DNA from: Arsenophonus sp. aPb
GTDB taxonomy: Bacteria > Pseudomonadota > Gammaproteobacteria > Enterobacterales > Enterobacteriaceae
Length of the DNA: 64,000 nt
Assembly (NCBI RefSeq): GCF_029873475.1
Contig: NZ_CP123499.1
Span: 1,550,001-1,614,000, forward strand
Direction of reading: 5' to 3'
Both the position numbers and the translations under genes were made by a program. Shown one piece after another: positions 34,421 to 42,667 of this stretch. Under the pieces are notes generated by a model that saw nothing but the letters and a program-made list of their open reading frames with translations, was not told the DNA's origin and did not search any database. Within the stretch, counting starts at the first letter, position 1. The number at the start of each line of letters is the position of its first letter.

Positions 34421-35737
34421 ATGAAATATATCATTAAAATTATAACATTATTTTTAATATCAATATCTTTAACCGCTAATGCAATTCCAATGGCGATTAA
34501 ACACGGCACAACACTTTATGATCCTGCAAAGGCATGGAGTAGTTATATACTTTTTGCCAGCCGGGACGCCAAAACTTATCTTATAGACATGATGGGAAAT
34601 GAAATTAATCGTTGGCCCTATCATGCTTTTCCTGCATGGCCTATAGCAGGCGAAAATTCAGCTAAAATTTTAGTTGAACTCGCTACTATAGATAATTATG
34701 GTGTAGATTATCAACCGTTTACTGGAATGCGAAATGTCAGTATTGGCGAAGTCAACTGGCAAGGAAAAGTTGTTTGGCAATATGGTTCGAAAATTGATCC
34801 TGCTCATCAGCATCATGAAATTCAGCGTTTGTCTGATGGAAACATACTTATTTTACGAGCTAAGAAGAAAAGGATCGATGGATGGGATCACGATATAATC
34901 GATGATTATATAGATATAATATCCCCAGAGGGAAACAGCGTTTGGCATTGGTCGGTTGCTGATCACTTTGATAAGCTTGGCTTTGACTCACAACAACAAA
35001 AAATAATGAAGGGTGCCAGAATTGGCAATTTATTTCATATAAATACTGCTACACCATTAGGCAAAAATAAATGGTATGACAGCGGAGATAAACGCTTTGC
35101 TCCAGAGAATATACTTATCAACTCAAGAAATGGTAATTTAGCTGTTATTATTTGCCGTGAAACCGGTGAAATAGTGTGGAGGTTAGGACCTAATTTTCCA
35201 TCAGTTAACTATCAAGGGGAAATACCCAGACCATTAGATCAAATAATAGGTGCGCATAATATTCATATGATTCCTTATGGATTACCCGGGGCAGGGAATC
35301 TATTAATATTCGACAACCAGGGCGCAGCAGGTTTTCCACCGGCAAAAAATAACATCCTCTCAGCGTCGAGAGTGATTGAAATTGACCCCCAATCAATGAA
35401 AATCGTCTGGGAGTATAATGCTGACAAATCTAAGCAACCTTTATATAATTTTTATAGCTCATTCATGAGTAATGCTCAACGTTTGCCAAATGGCAATACT
35501 TTGATTAATGAGGGGCAAAGTGGCCGGTTATTTCAGGTAACGCCTGAAGGAGAAATAGTATGGGAATATGTTAGTCCATATTATGGCAATGCTGTTAATC
35601 CTGCTGAACACAAGGCGAATAAAATTTATCGTGCTTATGCGGTTGATTACTCATGGGCGCCGAAGGGAACAAAATATAGTGAGCATTCTATCCAGGCAGA
35701 TTGTGTAAATTATAAAAGTATGCCCGGGTGTAATTAA
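34421..35737 (+). CDS. Arylsulfotransferase (ASST) family protein, exported
   Basis: The 438-residue protein has a Sec signal (MKYIIKIITLFLISISLTANA) and then the repeated D-x-x-G-x-x-(V/I)-W pattern of the ASST six-bladed propeller: DMMGNEINRWPYHAFPAWP, NWQGKVVWQYG, SPEGNSVWHWS, RETGEIVWRLGP, DPQSMKIVWEYN and TPEGEIVWEYVSP. Candidate catalytic histidines are in HQHHEIQRL and GAHNIHMIP. Bacterial ASST moves sulfate groups between phenolic compounds in the periplasm. No DsbL/DsbI partner genes, usual beside uropathogenic astA, are present. GGAGG precedes the ATG. A small Cys-rich ORF follows. Confidence 0.82.
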   Translation: MKYIIKIITLFLISISLTANAIPMAIKHGTTLYDPAKAWSSYILFASRDAKTYLIDMMGNEINRWPYHAFPAWPIAGENSAKILVELATIDNYGVDYQPFTGMRNVSIGEVNWQGKVVWQYGSKIDPAHQHHEIQRLSDGNILILRAKKKRIDGWDHDIIDDYIDIISPEGNSVWHWSVADHFDKLGFDSQQQKIMKGARIGNLFHINTATPLGKNKWYDSGDKRFAPENILINSRNGNLAVIICRETGEIVWRLGPNFPSVNYQGEIPRPLDQIIGAHNIHMIPYGLPGAGNLLIFDNQGAAGFPPAKNNILSASRVIEIDPQSMKIVWEYNADKSKQPLYNFYSSFMSNAQRLPNGNTLINEGQSGRLFQVTPEGEIVWEYVSPYYGNAVNPAEHKANKIYRAYAVDYSWAPKGTKYSEHSIQADCVNYKSMPGCN

Positions 35738-35824
35738 ATAAATTTCAGAGGAAGGTGATTTTTAATAAGGATCACATTTCCTTTCTATAAGTTTTTTATA
35801 GATAAGGCGTAAGGAGGGCGAAAT

Positions 35825-36010
35825 TTGAAAATCTCAATGGATTTATTAATGTTAATTTGTACGTTTTTAGCTAATGTTTGTCCTAATGGTTTTTATGATG
35901 ACGAAAGCAGAAAATTATGTGTAAATAAAAATGATCTTACTGTGACAACAGAAAAACTATATGAGTGCGTAGAAGTAATAAAAGCGATACCTTGTATATC
36001 CAATAATTGA
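35825..36010 (+). CDS. Small Cys-rich ORF downstream of ASST
   Basis: The 61-residue product starts at TTG, behind a strong ribosome site (AAGGAGGGCG). It opens with a hydrophobic, signal-like stretch (MDLLMLICTFLANVC) and contains five cysteines in total, so it may be a small exported disulfide peptide. The last 23 codons and stop lie in a perfect 97-bp tandem duplication. It is 87 bases behind the ASST gene and could be its operon partner. No family was recognised. Confidence 0.5.
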   Translation: MKISMDLLMLICTFLANVCPNGFYDDESRKLCVNKNDLTVTTEKLYECVEVIKAIPCISNN

Positions 36011-36134
36011 TAGCTTGTGACAAAAATCTGATAATATTGTGACAACAGAAAAACTATATGAGTGCGTAGAAGTAATAAAAGCGATACCTTGTATATCCAA
36101 TAATTGATAGCTTGTGACAAAAATCTGATAATAT
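35941..36134. repeat. Perfect 97-bp tandem duplication
   Basis: 35941-36037 is repeated without a mismatch at 36038-36134. The unit covers the last codons of the small Cys-rich ORF, its stop codon and following sequence. The period is not a multiple of three and the stop lies in the first copy, so the second copy is untranslated. Confidence 0.95.
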
Positions 36135-36373
36135 ACATAGAGTTATTTCTTTATCATTTCATTATAATGGAGTTTATTTAACATAATATGTATTATGCGA
36201 ATATTTATTATGAAATTGATTTGTAATATGAAATAAATAGCTACAACAAGTGTAAATGTTAATCAAGCTTTAGGTTTACTTAAGTATACAAGTATAAATG
36301 CGTATTTAAATTTTTTCTGGAATAATAGCCAATTGACAACAAGCCCATAAAATAAACAAGTTTGTCCATTCTT
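36135..36373. other. AT-rich gap after the duplication
   Basis: No gene or structured element was recognised. Confidence 0.4.
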
Positions 36374-36550
36374 TTAAGCTGGGCTGTGAGTCATCAACGG
36401 GATATTTTGCGCGACTTCCACCTTGTTAGTAACACGATTAAATTTTCCTGCTACTCCAACAGGCCTTGCCTTTGAATCGTTATAAATACGGTCATCTTTT
36501 TTTACAGCTAAATGATTTAAATTTAGATAATTAGAGTTATTTATATTCAT
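36374..36550 (-). CDS. Short orphan ORF, 58 residues
   Basis: The product starts MNINNSNYLNLNHLAVKKDD, continues RIYNDSKARPVGVAGKFNRV and ends at THSPA. The composition looks protein-like and less AT-driven than its flanks, but there is no ribosome site before the ATG at 36550. It may be the start of a truncated secreted protein. No family was recognised. Confidence 0.3.
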   Translation of the reverse strand: MNINNSNYLNLNHLAVKKDDRIYNDSKARPVGVAGKFNRVTNKVEVAQNIPLMTHSPA

Positions 36551-36567
36551 GGTATTAAAATTTTTAT

Positions 36568-36587
36568 GCTAGCTAGCTAGCTAGCTA
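36568..36587. repeat. GCTA tetranucleotide repeat, five units
   Basis: GCTAGCTAGCTAGCTAGCTA, 18 bases upstream of the short leftward ORF. The embedded CTAG is usually avoided in enteric genomes, and tetranucleotide tracts can change length by slippage. Confidence 0.9.
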
Positions 36588-36680
36588 ACTTACTGTTAAC
36601 CTTTATTTTACCCTTTCCTATGCAAATATAACAACTGGAAACATTAAATATGTTTCCAGTGTTCCTAACCGATAAATAAA

Positions 36681-37316
36681 TTAAGAAACTTTTTCTTTCT
36701 TTTCTTTTAAGGCAACCGTATTTGCAGCATCAATTTTTTGATGTTTTTTATGTTCTTGCACGTTATTTCGTTCAGGTATTTTTTTATTCAGATCTACTGT
36801 GATTTTTTTTGATATCCCAATAAAGAATCCACCATCCTCAATGGACAGATTTTCACTATAAATTTCACCTTCGATCATGCCATTTTTTTGAATTTCGATT
36901 AAATTAGATTCAACACGACCTTCAATTTTGCCATCGATAATTGATTTTTTGGCTAATATACTGCCTGTTACAATGCCAGTTTTTGTTACAATAACTGTGT
37001 TTTGTTTACATAAAATATTGCCAATATATTTACCATCAATAAGTATATCTGCATCTGAGACAATATCGCCTGTGAAACAAGTTTCAGCACATATAATGGT
37101 CTTTTTGTCACTTTTGTTTTCAAAATTATTTTCTGTGCTTTGTTTGTTTTCTGTACTTTCAATTTCCCGTTTCTTAAACAAAATCTTTCTCCTAAAATAA
37201 TAGATAATTAGCAGGCTAGAGACTAATCCACTGCTAAAGCAAACCCAAAAAAATCCAGTAGAATACATGATGATAGAAAAGCACCATGCAACAATTGCTA
37301 CATTGATTAATCGCAC
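36681..37316 (-). CDS. Membrane-anchored bactofilin (CcmA-like)
   Basis: The 211-residue protein has two N-terminal membrane segments (VAIVAWCFSIIMYSTGFFWV and SSGLVSSLLIIYYF). A charged linker and a bactofilin beta-helix follow from about residue 75: TCFTGDIVSDADILIDGKYI, TKTGIVTGSILAKKSIIDGK and IEGRVESNLIEIQKNGMIEG. Bactofilins polymerise into filaments; CcmA homologues influence cell shape and swarming in Proteus. The GTG at 37316 was chosen because GGAGG lies five bases before it; the ORF could start at a GTG 12 bases upstream. The Lys-rich tail is typical. Confidence 0.85.
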   Translation of the reverse strand: MRLINVAIVAWCFSIIMYSTGFFWVCFSSGLVSSLLIIYYFRRKILFKKREIESTENKQSTENNFENKSDKKTIICAETCFTGDIVSDADILIDGKYIGNILCKQNTVIVTKTGIVTGSILAKKSIIDGKIEGRVESNLIEIQKNGMIEGEIYSENLSIEDGGFFIGISKKITVDLNKKIPERNNVQEHKKHQKIDAANTVALKEKKEKVS

Positions 37317-37947
37317 ATAGTCCTCCACCGGATTTTAATTAACTAGCACAGCATTAAATGCAGAGTTTATGATGCGTAAAGTAAAAATTTTTTTGTCATC
37401 TCCAATAGTTTTATGTCATTAATCGTTTCACTTTAATTTAAAGTGGATATTTGTGTTAAAATATTTAGCTTCTTGTTAGTTAATGGTTGATCAATATGTC
37501 ACTTAGATTGATTTTCAAATTAAATCATCTTTTTATGTTCACATAATGTAAAATACGGATTGTTATCGTATAGAGAAAATAAATAGCATTTTTTTGACTC
37601 TTAGAAAATAGTTAAATTGCAACAAAATTAATCATTATTCATTATATTAGTTAGCTTTAGTATATTGCAATGTATCTTCGGTTAGAAATGTTGACTTATG
37701 TTATAACTTTTATACTTTTATTCTGAAGTAAAAAAATTATAAATTATTATTCGAGTTAATTTTTTAATATTATAAACGTGATTAGTTACTATTTTGATAA
37801 TAATATAAGCATTATATTGTTGTGGTTATATAATGAATTTGATAACTATTTTAGATGATAATTTATATTAAAAGCATAATTAAAAGCGACTAATTGTATA
37901 TTAGGTTAGCCACTTTTTTGCTGCTGTTTAATTATTAAAAAATAGCG
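37317..37947. other. AT-rich gap of 630 bases
   Basis: Lies between the divergently promoted bactofilin gene and the 3' end of cdh. No ORF of quality and no clear terminator or operator. Composition is very low GC throughout. Confidence 0.4.
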
Positions 37948-38706
37948 TTAATTATCATTTAATTTACACTGATAATCTTGAATTGCACCTGCTGAACCAA
38001 GATTGAAATCGAGCAATTTTAATCGGCTCGCCAACAAAATAAACTCATTTTTTTGTGTGGCTGGGGTCATCACTAAGCCATAATAGGCAATATTATCACC
38101 CTGCTCTGCGACATATTTTTCTAGATAATTAAAGGGTGATATTTTGTTTATGTCTGACGCGGGAACTTTAATGGCTATGTATTCATGACTATTAATTCTT
38201 TCCTTTAAGGGCTGCCAGTTCGTGGTTATGGTATGCTCATTTTCTTTTATGGTTTGATAGACTTCTGGTTTTAAACAGGCTAGATGAATGTGTAGTTGTT
38301 CTTGCGTGCGACCATATTTTGAGTTTATAGCGAGAGAAAGAAATTGCTCATTTATAGGTTTATTCGCTGATTTTATAAATAGATCCCGATTTTGCCATGC
38401 TAGCATGAAATAATTTTCTGTGTTTTTTTGTTGTAAAATAGGACTTTCAATGCCGGAGATTTTATCTAATGGTAATAATAAATCATGTAATGGCCCCTTT
38501 ATATCCTTATAAATAACATATCGGTGTCGTTGGTCAACTTTGATACATGGCGATTGTAAGTTGCCATTTTTAAACTGAGGAATACATTGTTGATTAATCG
38601 TTTGCCATAATTTATCACTATTTATTTTTATATAGGCAAAATAAATTAATATTGATAAAAGTAAAGCAAGAAATATCTTGAGTACTAACTTGATAGTTTT
38701 TTTCAT
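37948..38706 (-). CDS. cdh: CDP-diacylglycerol diphosphatase
   Basis: The 252-residue membrane-anchored enzyme hydrolyses CDP-diacylglycerol to phosphatidic acid and CMP. After one N-terminal membrane helix (TIKLVLKIFLALLLSILIYF) it has the family's CIKVDQRHRYVIYKDIKGP and LAINSKYGRTQEQLHIHLAC, a histidine-triad-like HIHLACL motif with N/S-K-x-x-R-T-Q-x-Q. Length fits E. coli Cdh (251). The ATG at 38706 follows AGGA; the ORF extends to 38742 without support. Confidence 0.9.
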   Translation of the reverse strand: MKKTIKLVLKIFLALLLSILIYFAYIKINSDKLWQTINQQCIPQFKNGNLQSPCIKVDQRHRYVIYKDIKGPLHDLLLPLDKISGIESPILQQKNTENYFMLAWQNRDLFIKSANKPINEQFLSLAINSKYGRTQEQLHIHLACLKPEVYQTIKENEHTITTNWQPLKERINSHEYIAIKVPASDINKISPFNYLEKYVAEQGDNIAYYGLVMTPATQKNEFILLASRLKLLDFNLGSAGAIQDYQCKLNDN

Positions 38707-38972
38707 AAAAAATCCTATTATAAAAATTTTCCTTGAAAGCATTTTAGAATGGCTGATTTAGCGACTATCAGCGTTTTTTTGCTCATCTAGTATAAGATAT
38801 GTGTAAGTTTATTCTATCTATTTGTTAATTTAATGTTCTAAGTATTTTTCTTATTTGACAGAATATAACTTTAATACGTAGCTAGCATGCGTTAAAGATA
38901 TCACTTGACTCTTTTCATGTGAGGTTTTTTACTTACACCTAATTAGAAGCAAAAAATAAAAGAAGGTAAATA

Positions 38973-39728
38973 ATGATAATTTTTGTCACTGGTGTTACCG
39001 CAGGGTTTGGTGAAGCAATAACTAAAAAATTTATTGCTAATGGCCACATTGTTATTGGCACAGGTCGACGAGAAACACGGTTAAAAAAACTGCATCAGCA
39101 GTTAGGAAAAAATTTTCACCCTATCCTGTTAGATGTAATGGATAAGCAAGCCATTAATGATGCAGTTAACAACTTAAATTTTAAAAAAATTGATGTACTG
39201 GTAAATAATGCTGGGCTGGCTTTAGGCTTAGATACTGCTGAAACGGCTAATACAGATGACTGGGATATTATGATTGATACCAATGTGAAAGGATTAGTTC
39301 ATATGACCCGTGCAATATTACCAGGAATGGTAGCTGCTAATCATGGCCATATCATCAATATTGGTTCGATTGCAGCTAACTGGCCATATAAGGGAGGAAA
39401 TGTTTATGGAGCCACTAAAGCATTTGTAAAACAATTTTCTTTAAATTTACGTGCTGATTTACAAGGTAAAAAAATAAGAGTAACGGATATTGAGCCAGGT
39501 TTGGTATCTGGAACGGAATTCTCTTATGTACGATTTAAAGGTGATGCAGAAAAAGTATCCGAGACTTATAAAGGTGCCAATGCTTTAACAGCAGAAGATA
39601 TTGCTGAAGCTGTTTTATGGGTTTCAACATTACCTGGGCATGTCAATATTAATATTTTGGAAATGATGCCTGTTTGCCAATCTTTTGCTGGCCTAAGCAT
39701 AAATAAAGAATTTTATAATGATAATTAA
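38973..39728 (+). CDS. ydfG: NADP-dependent 3-hydroxy acid dehydrogenase YdfG
   Basis: The 251-residue short-chain dehydrogenase closely matches E. coli YdfG, which oxidises L-allo-threonine, serine and 3-hydroxypropionate and reduces malonic semialdehyde. It has the NADP loop VTGVTAGFGEAI, NNAGLALG, the catalytic Ser in IINIGSIAANWPY and the Y-x3-K motif VYGATKAFVKQFSLNLRADL. Ribosome site AAGG precedes the ATG. Confidence 0.95.
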   Translation: MIIFVTGVTAGFGEAITKKFIANGHIVIGTGRRETRLKKLHQQLGKNFHPILLDVMDKQAINDAVNNLNFKKIDVLVNNAGLALGLDTAETANTDDWDIMIDTNVKGLVHMTRAILPGMVAANHGHIINIGSIAANWPYKGGNVYGATKAFVKQFSLNLRADLQGKKIRVTDIEPGLVSGTEFSYVRFKGDAEKVSETYKGANALTAEDIAEAVLWVSTLPGHVNINILEMMPVCQSFAGLSINKEFYNDN

Positions 39729-39810
39729 TAATTTTTAAATATATTTTGTTATAATATAGCTCTAATTAACTAGGACAAATATTTTTGTACTAACAAGAAG
39801 GTGGTAAATT

Positions 39811-40128
39811 ATGTTTAAGAGTATATCAATATTAGCCTTATTGGCTGGTTATTTGTCTATCGGAACTGTTTCTGCGGTAGAATTATTTGTTCATGATGGT
39901 AATAGTGATTTAACAAAAGAACAAGCGCGTGAACAGAAAGAGCAATGGAATGAAACGCAACTATTACGTAAAAAAGTCAATAAACGGACAGAAAAGGAGT
40001 TTGATAAATTAGATAAGGCAATCGACGAAAGCGAAGCTTGCTATAAAAGTAGTAAATTAAATGCTTATTGGGAATCTAAAACTAAACGTTGTTTGGACAG
40101 TAATACAGGACAACCTATACGTCCTTAA
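39811..40128 (+). CDS. ynfB: YnfB-like DUF1283 periplasmic protein
   Basis: The 105-residue protein has a signal peptide (ILALLAGYLSIGTVSA) followed by the YnfB core: TKEQAREQKEQWNETQLLRK and KVNKRTEKEFDKLDKAIDES, ending NAYWESKTKRCLDSNTGQPI. Two cysteines could pair. The function is unknown in all enterics. AAGGTGG lies before the ATG. It is followed 28 bases later by an ynfD-like gene. Confidence 0.88.
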   Translation: MFKSISILALLAGYLSIGTVSAVELFVHDGNSDLTKEQAREQKEQWNETQLLRKKVNKRTEKEFDKLDKAIDESEACYKSSKLNAYWESKTKRCLDSNTGQPIRP

Positions 40129-40156
40129 AAATGTTTTAAACATTAAGGAAATGGAC

Positions 40157-40405
40157 ATGAAAAAGATATTTTTATTAAGCTTACTGCTATGTTTTGTCGT
40201 ACCAAGGATGGCACTAGCATCACCTTCTTGTGAAGATATTAAGCAGAATATTACAGACAAAATTGTTAAAAAAGGCGTTTCCTTGGATGCATTTAAACTA
40301 GAAATTTTACCAACTAAACAAGTAGATGCAACAAAAGTTAAGGTTGTTGGTCATTGTCACGATGATAAATTTAAAATTGTTTATAGCCGTTTACTGCATT
40401 ATTAG
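40157..40405 (+). CDS. ynfD: YnfD-like DUF1161 periplasmic protein
   Basis: The 82-residue protein has a signal peptide (KKIFLLSLLLCFVVPRMALA) and the DUF1161 pattern: SPSCEDIKQNITDKIVKKGV, then KVVGHCHDDKFKIVYSR, with a conserved cysteine pair. The ATG at 40157 is seven bases after AAGGA; an in-frame ATG at 40151 is too close. Function unknown. It probably shares a transcript with the ynfB-like gene. Confidence 0.85.
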   Translation: MKKIFLLSLLLCFVVPRMALASPSCEDIKQNITDKIVKKGVSLDAFKLEILPTKQVDATKVKVVGHCHDDKFKIVYSRLLHY

Positions 40406-40417
40406 TACTTAATGATT

Positions 40418-40446
40418 AAGGGTGACATTGGATGCACCCTTTTTTA
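40418..40446. terminator. Bidirectional terminator between ynfD-like gene and bioD
   Basis: AAGGGTG and CACCCTT arms around a ten-base loop, followed by a T tract on the plus strand. The two genes converge here with only 44 bases between stops. Confidence 0.8.
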
Positions 40447-40449
40447 GTA

Positions 40450-41130
40450 TTAGCAATTTTTCATCATGTTTTTTAACAGTTTTTTATCTATATACTCAGA
40501 TAAATTTCGTTCTTCCGGCCGTAGTAAATAAGGAATTTCCCCTAGTTTTGGCGCCGGTATGTGACGCTGTAACCTATCAATAATTTGCGCATAACAAGTT
40601 AATCCTGGATTAATACGATTTGCTATCCATCCAATTAAGCGAATACCGTCTTGAATAATAGCGTGTGCTGTTAATACAGCATGGTTAATACAGCCGGGCT
40701 GTATACCAACAACTAAAATAACGGGTATTTTTTGTTGGATTACCCAATCGGAATAAAACATTTGCTGATCAAGTAAGTGGCGCCAACCTCCACAACCTTC
40801 AATAATAATATAATTAGCTTTTTGTCTTAAAATAGTTATTTTTTTATTAATTTCATTAAAATCAATAACAGACTCTTTCTCTTGGCTATTTTGAATAATT
40901 ACCGGCTTTATTTCATTAGCAGTTAGAGTAATCGGTGATGATTGTATAATAGTACTGGTAAATTTGTTTAGTTCATCTTGGACTGATGTCTTTTGAAATT
41001 TTGTCTTTATAATAGGTTTATAACCTATTGCACTACTTGTGTTATCGTTGAGCGTTTGCAATAAGGCACGGGTAGCAATTGTTTTACCTACATTGGTATT
41101 TGTTCCGGTTATAAATAAACTTGTCAACAT
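40450..41130 (-). CDS. bioD: Dethiobiotin synthetase (YnfK type)
   Basis: The 226-residue ATP-dependent enzyme closes the ureido ring of biotin's precursor. It has the P-loop FITGTNTNVGKTIATRAL, YKPI for substrate binding, and IIEGCGGWRHLL. Position next to mlc matches the second E. coli copy, YnfK (BioD2), rather than the copy in the bio operon. No other biotin genes are in the window, so its contribution to biotin synthesis here depends on genes elsewhere. Confidence 0.88.
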   Translation of the reverse strand: MLTSLFITGTNTNVGKTIATRALLQTLNDNTSSAIGYKPIIKTKFQKTSVQDELNKFTSTIIQSSPITLTANEIKPVIIQNSQEKESVIDFNEINKKITILRQKANYIIIEGCGGWRHLLDQQMFYSDWVIQQKIPVILVVGIQPGCINHAVLTAHAIIQDGIRLIGWIANRINPGLTCYAQIIDRLQRHIPAPKLGEIPYLLRPEERNLSEYIDKKLLKNMMKNC

Positions 41131-41243
41131 ATCTTAAACCTTATCTATAATAGATTAAGAAATTTTGATGAAGTTTAAGATATTGTATTTTTTAGAAAAT
41201 TGCGTTAGCTCAATTTTTTACTTGATTAGTTTTTACCAAATTT

Positions 41244-42455
41244 TTATCCTTCTATTAATTTAGCCAGTAGAGAACCATTATATAATGCATCTTTGATAAT
41301 AGCGGTAGCTAATAATGTTCCTTGATTACTAAATTTAGTAGCTACCAGGGACATTTTATTTTGGTAACAAGGTAAAGATTTTTGTAAAATATGTTTGGTA
41401 ATGATAGGAAATAGCTGATTTTTTACTTCATTTAAAGGCGAGCCAATTAAAATTAATTGGGGATTGAAAATATTAACCATTACAGCAAGGGTGTTACCGA
41501 TTTGCCGGCCTACTTTTTCCAGAATATCAACAGCAATTGGATCTTGTAGATTAATAGCCTGACAAAAATCATTGATAGAGATTTTGTCTTTATTAAGGAT
41601 AGAATCGGGATATTGATGAGCGATTGATCGCGCTTTTTTTAATATTTGTGGGATCGCAATATCGGTTTCCAAACAACCTTGATTACCACAATAGCAATCT
41701 ACACCGTCAAAATTGATATTTATATGCCCAATTTCAATCGCATGACTATTACCTAAAGGTAGGATACTTCCTTTAGTAACAATACAAGCGCTAACATGAT
41801 CATCAACCACGATTTGAATTATATTTTTTTTATACTTAGATGTATCGGAAAAAAATTCACTCATGGTCCAGGCGGTAGTGCAGTTTTGCAAATAGATAGG
41901 TAGACCAATGCGTGCTTCTAATCGTTCTTTTAGTGGAAAATTTTTAATACTATAGTAAGGTGAGCTAATTATAATGCCATCGATTGAATTAATAATAGCA
42001 TTAGTAATTACACTAATTGCTACCAATCGCTCTAAACAGTCTTGATAGCAATAAAAAAAATATTCGATTTTTGTTAATAGCTGCTCGTTAAATGAATGAT
42101 TATCATTGGCAATAAGCTCAGTAATGTCTTCATGTAAAAGTTTATTATTTAGTTCATATAGCGATAGAATTAGTGAACCCTTATTAATTCTAATACATAA
42201 AAACTGCCAACCTTGGCTAACAATTTCTAAACCAGTTATTGGTCTCCCCCTAAAACCTAAATCAGGAAATTCGACCTCCTTTATTAAGTGAGCATTGATA
42301 AGCTCCCTGGTAATTTTGGTGATACTAGCTGGCGCTAGTTGGGTTTTTTTGGCCAAAGATATTCGAGAAATAGATCCAAATTGATCGATAAGTCGATAGA
42401 CAAGCTTTAAGTTGATCTGTTTTATTTGATCAGTATGCCCTACTTGCTCATTCAT
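41244..42455 (-). CDS. mlc: Mlc, ROK-family glucose-responsive repressor
   Basis: The 403-residue repressor of glucose-uptake genes is held off DNA when membrane EIICB-Glc is dephosphorylated. The helix-turn-helix is SRISLAKKTQLAPASITKIT. The zinc-binding ROK motif GHININFDGVDCYCGNQGCL is complete (one His, three Cys). The residual sugar-site loop reads VVDDHVSACIVTKG, where E. coli Mlc has IDHNVGAGV, so it is more diverged than the rest. The start at 42455 (MNEQVGHTDQIKQIN) matches the family; the ORF extends to 42503. Confidence 0.92.
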   Translation of the reverse strand: MNEQVGHTDQIKQINLKLVYRLIDQFGSISRISLAKKTQLAPASITKITRELINAHLIKEVEFPDLGFRGRPITGLEIVSQGWQFLCIRINKGSLILSLYELNNKLLHEDITELIANDNHSFNEQLLTKIEYFFYCYQDCLERLVAISVITNAIINSIDGIIISSPYYSIKNFPLKERLEARIGLPIYLQNCTTAWTMSEFFSDTSKYKKNIIQIVVDDHVSACIVTKGSILPLGNSHAIEIGHININFDGVDCYCGNQGCLETDIAIPQILKKARSIAHQYPDSILNKDKISINDFCQAINLQDPIAVDILEKVGRQIGNTLAVMVNIFNPQLILIGSPLNEVKNQLFPIITKHILQKSLPCYQNKMSLVATKFSNQGTLLATAIIKDALYNGSLLAKLIEG

Positions 42456-42626
42456 ATAAATTTTACTCAATTTATTAAAATCAATTGCAATTATGAAGAG
42501 CATTTTTTTTATATGTGAATTTTAGCTTTTATTTTGTGATCTGGAATGCAGTTATGAAAAAAACATCTTATAGAGACAAGTATTAATAACAATTATCTTA
42601 ATCGATAGTATTACTTTTAACTACAA

Positions 42627-42660
42627 TTTACGGCATAAATATACGCTTTTATGCCGTAAA
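42627..42660. repeat. Perfect 13-bp inverted repeat downstream of the dicarboxylate transporter gene
   Basis: TTTACGGCATAAA-TATACGCT-TTTATGCCGTAAA lies just after the stop at 42668 and before mlc's upstream region. There is no T tract on the minus strand, so it is not a classical terminator. It could be an mRNA 3' hairpin or an operator. Confidence 0.8.
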
Positions 42661-42667
42661 TATTGTT

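Noticed and set aside
35249..35276. GGTGCGCATAA, identical to the XerC arm of enteric dif, inside the Ter-bounded interval
   Set aside because: The centre and XerD arm (TTATGTTAAAT) do not follow, and the sequence codes for the conserved GAHNIHMIP stretch of the arylsulfotransferase. It is probably coincidence.
37537..37563. CACATAATGTAAAATACG, considered as dif
   Set aside because: The left arm is fair but the XerD arm matches at only four of eleven positions.
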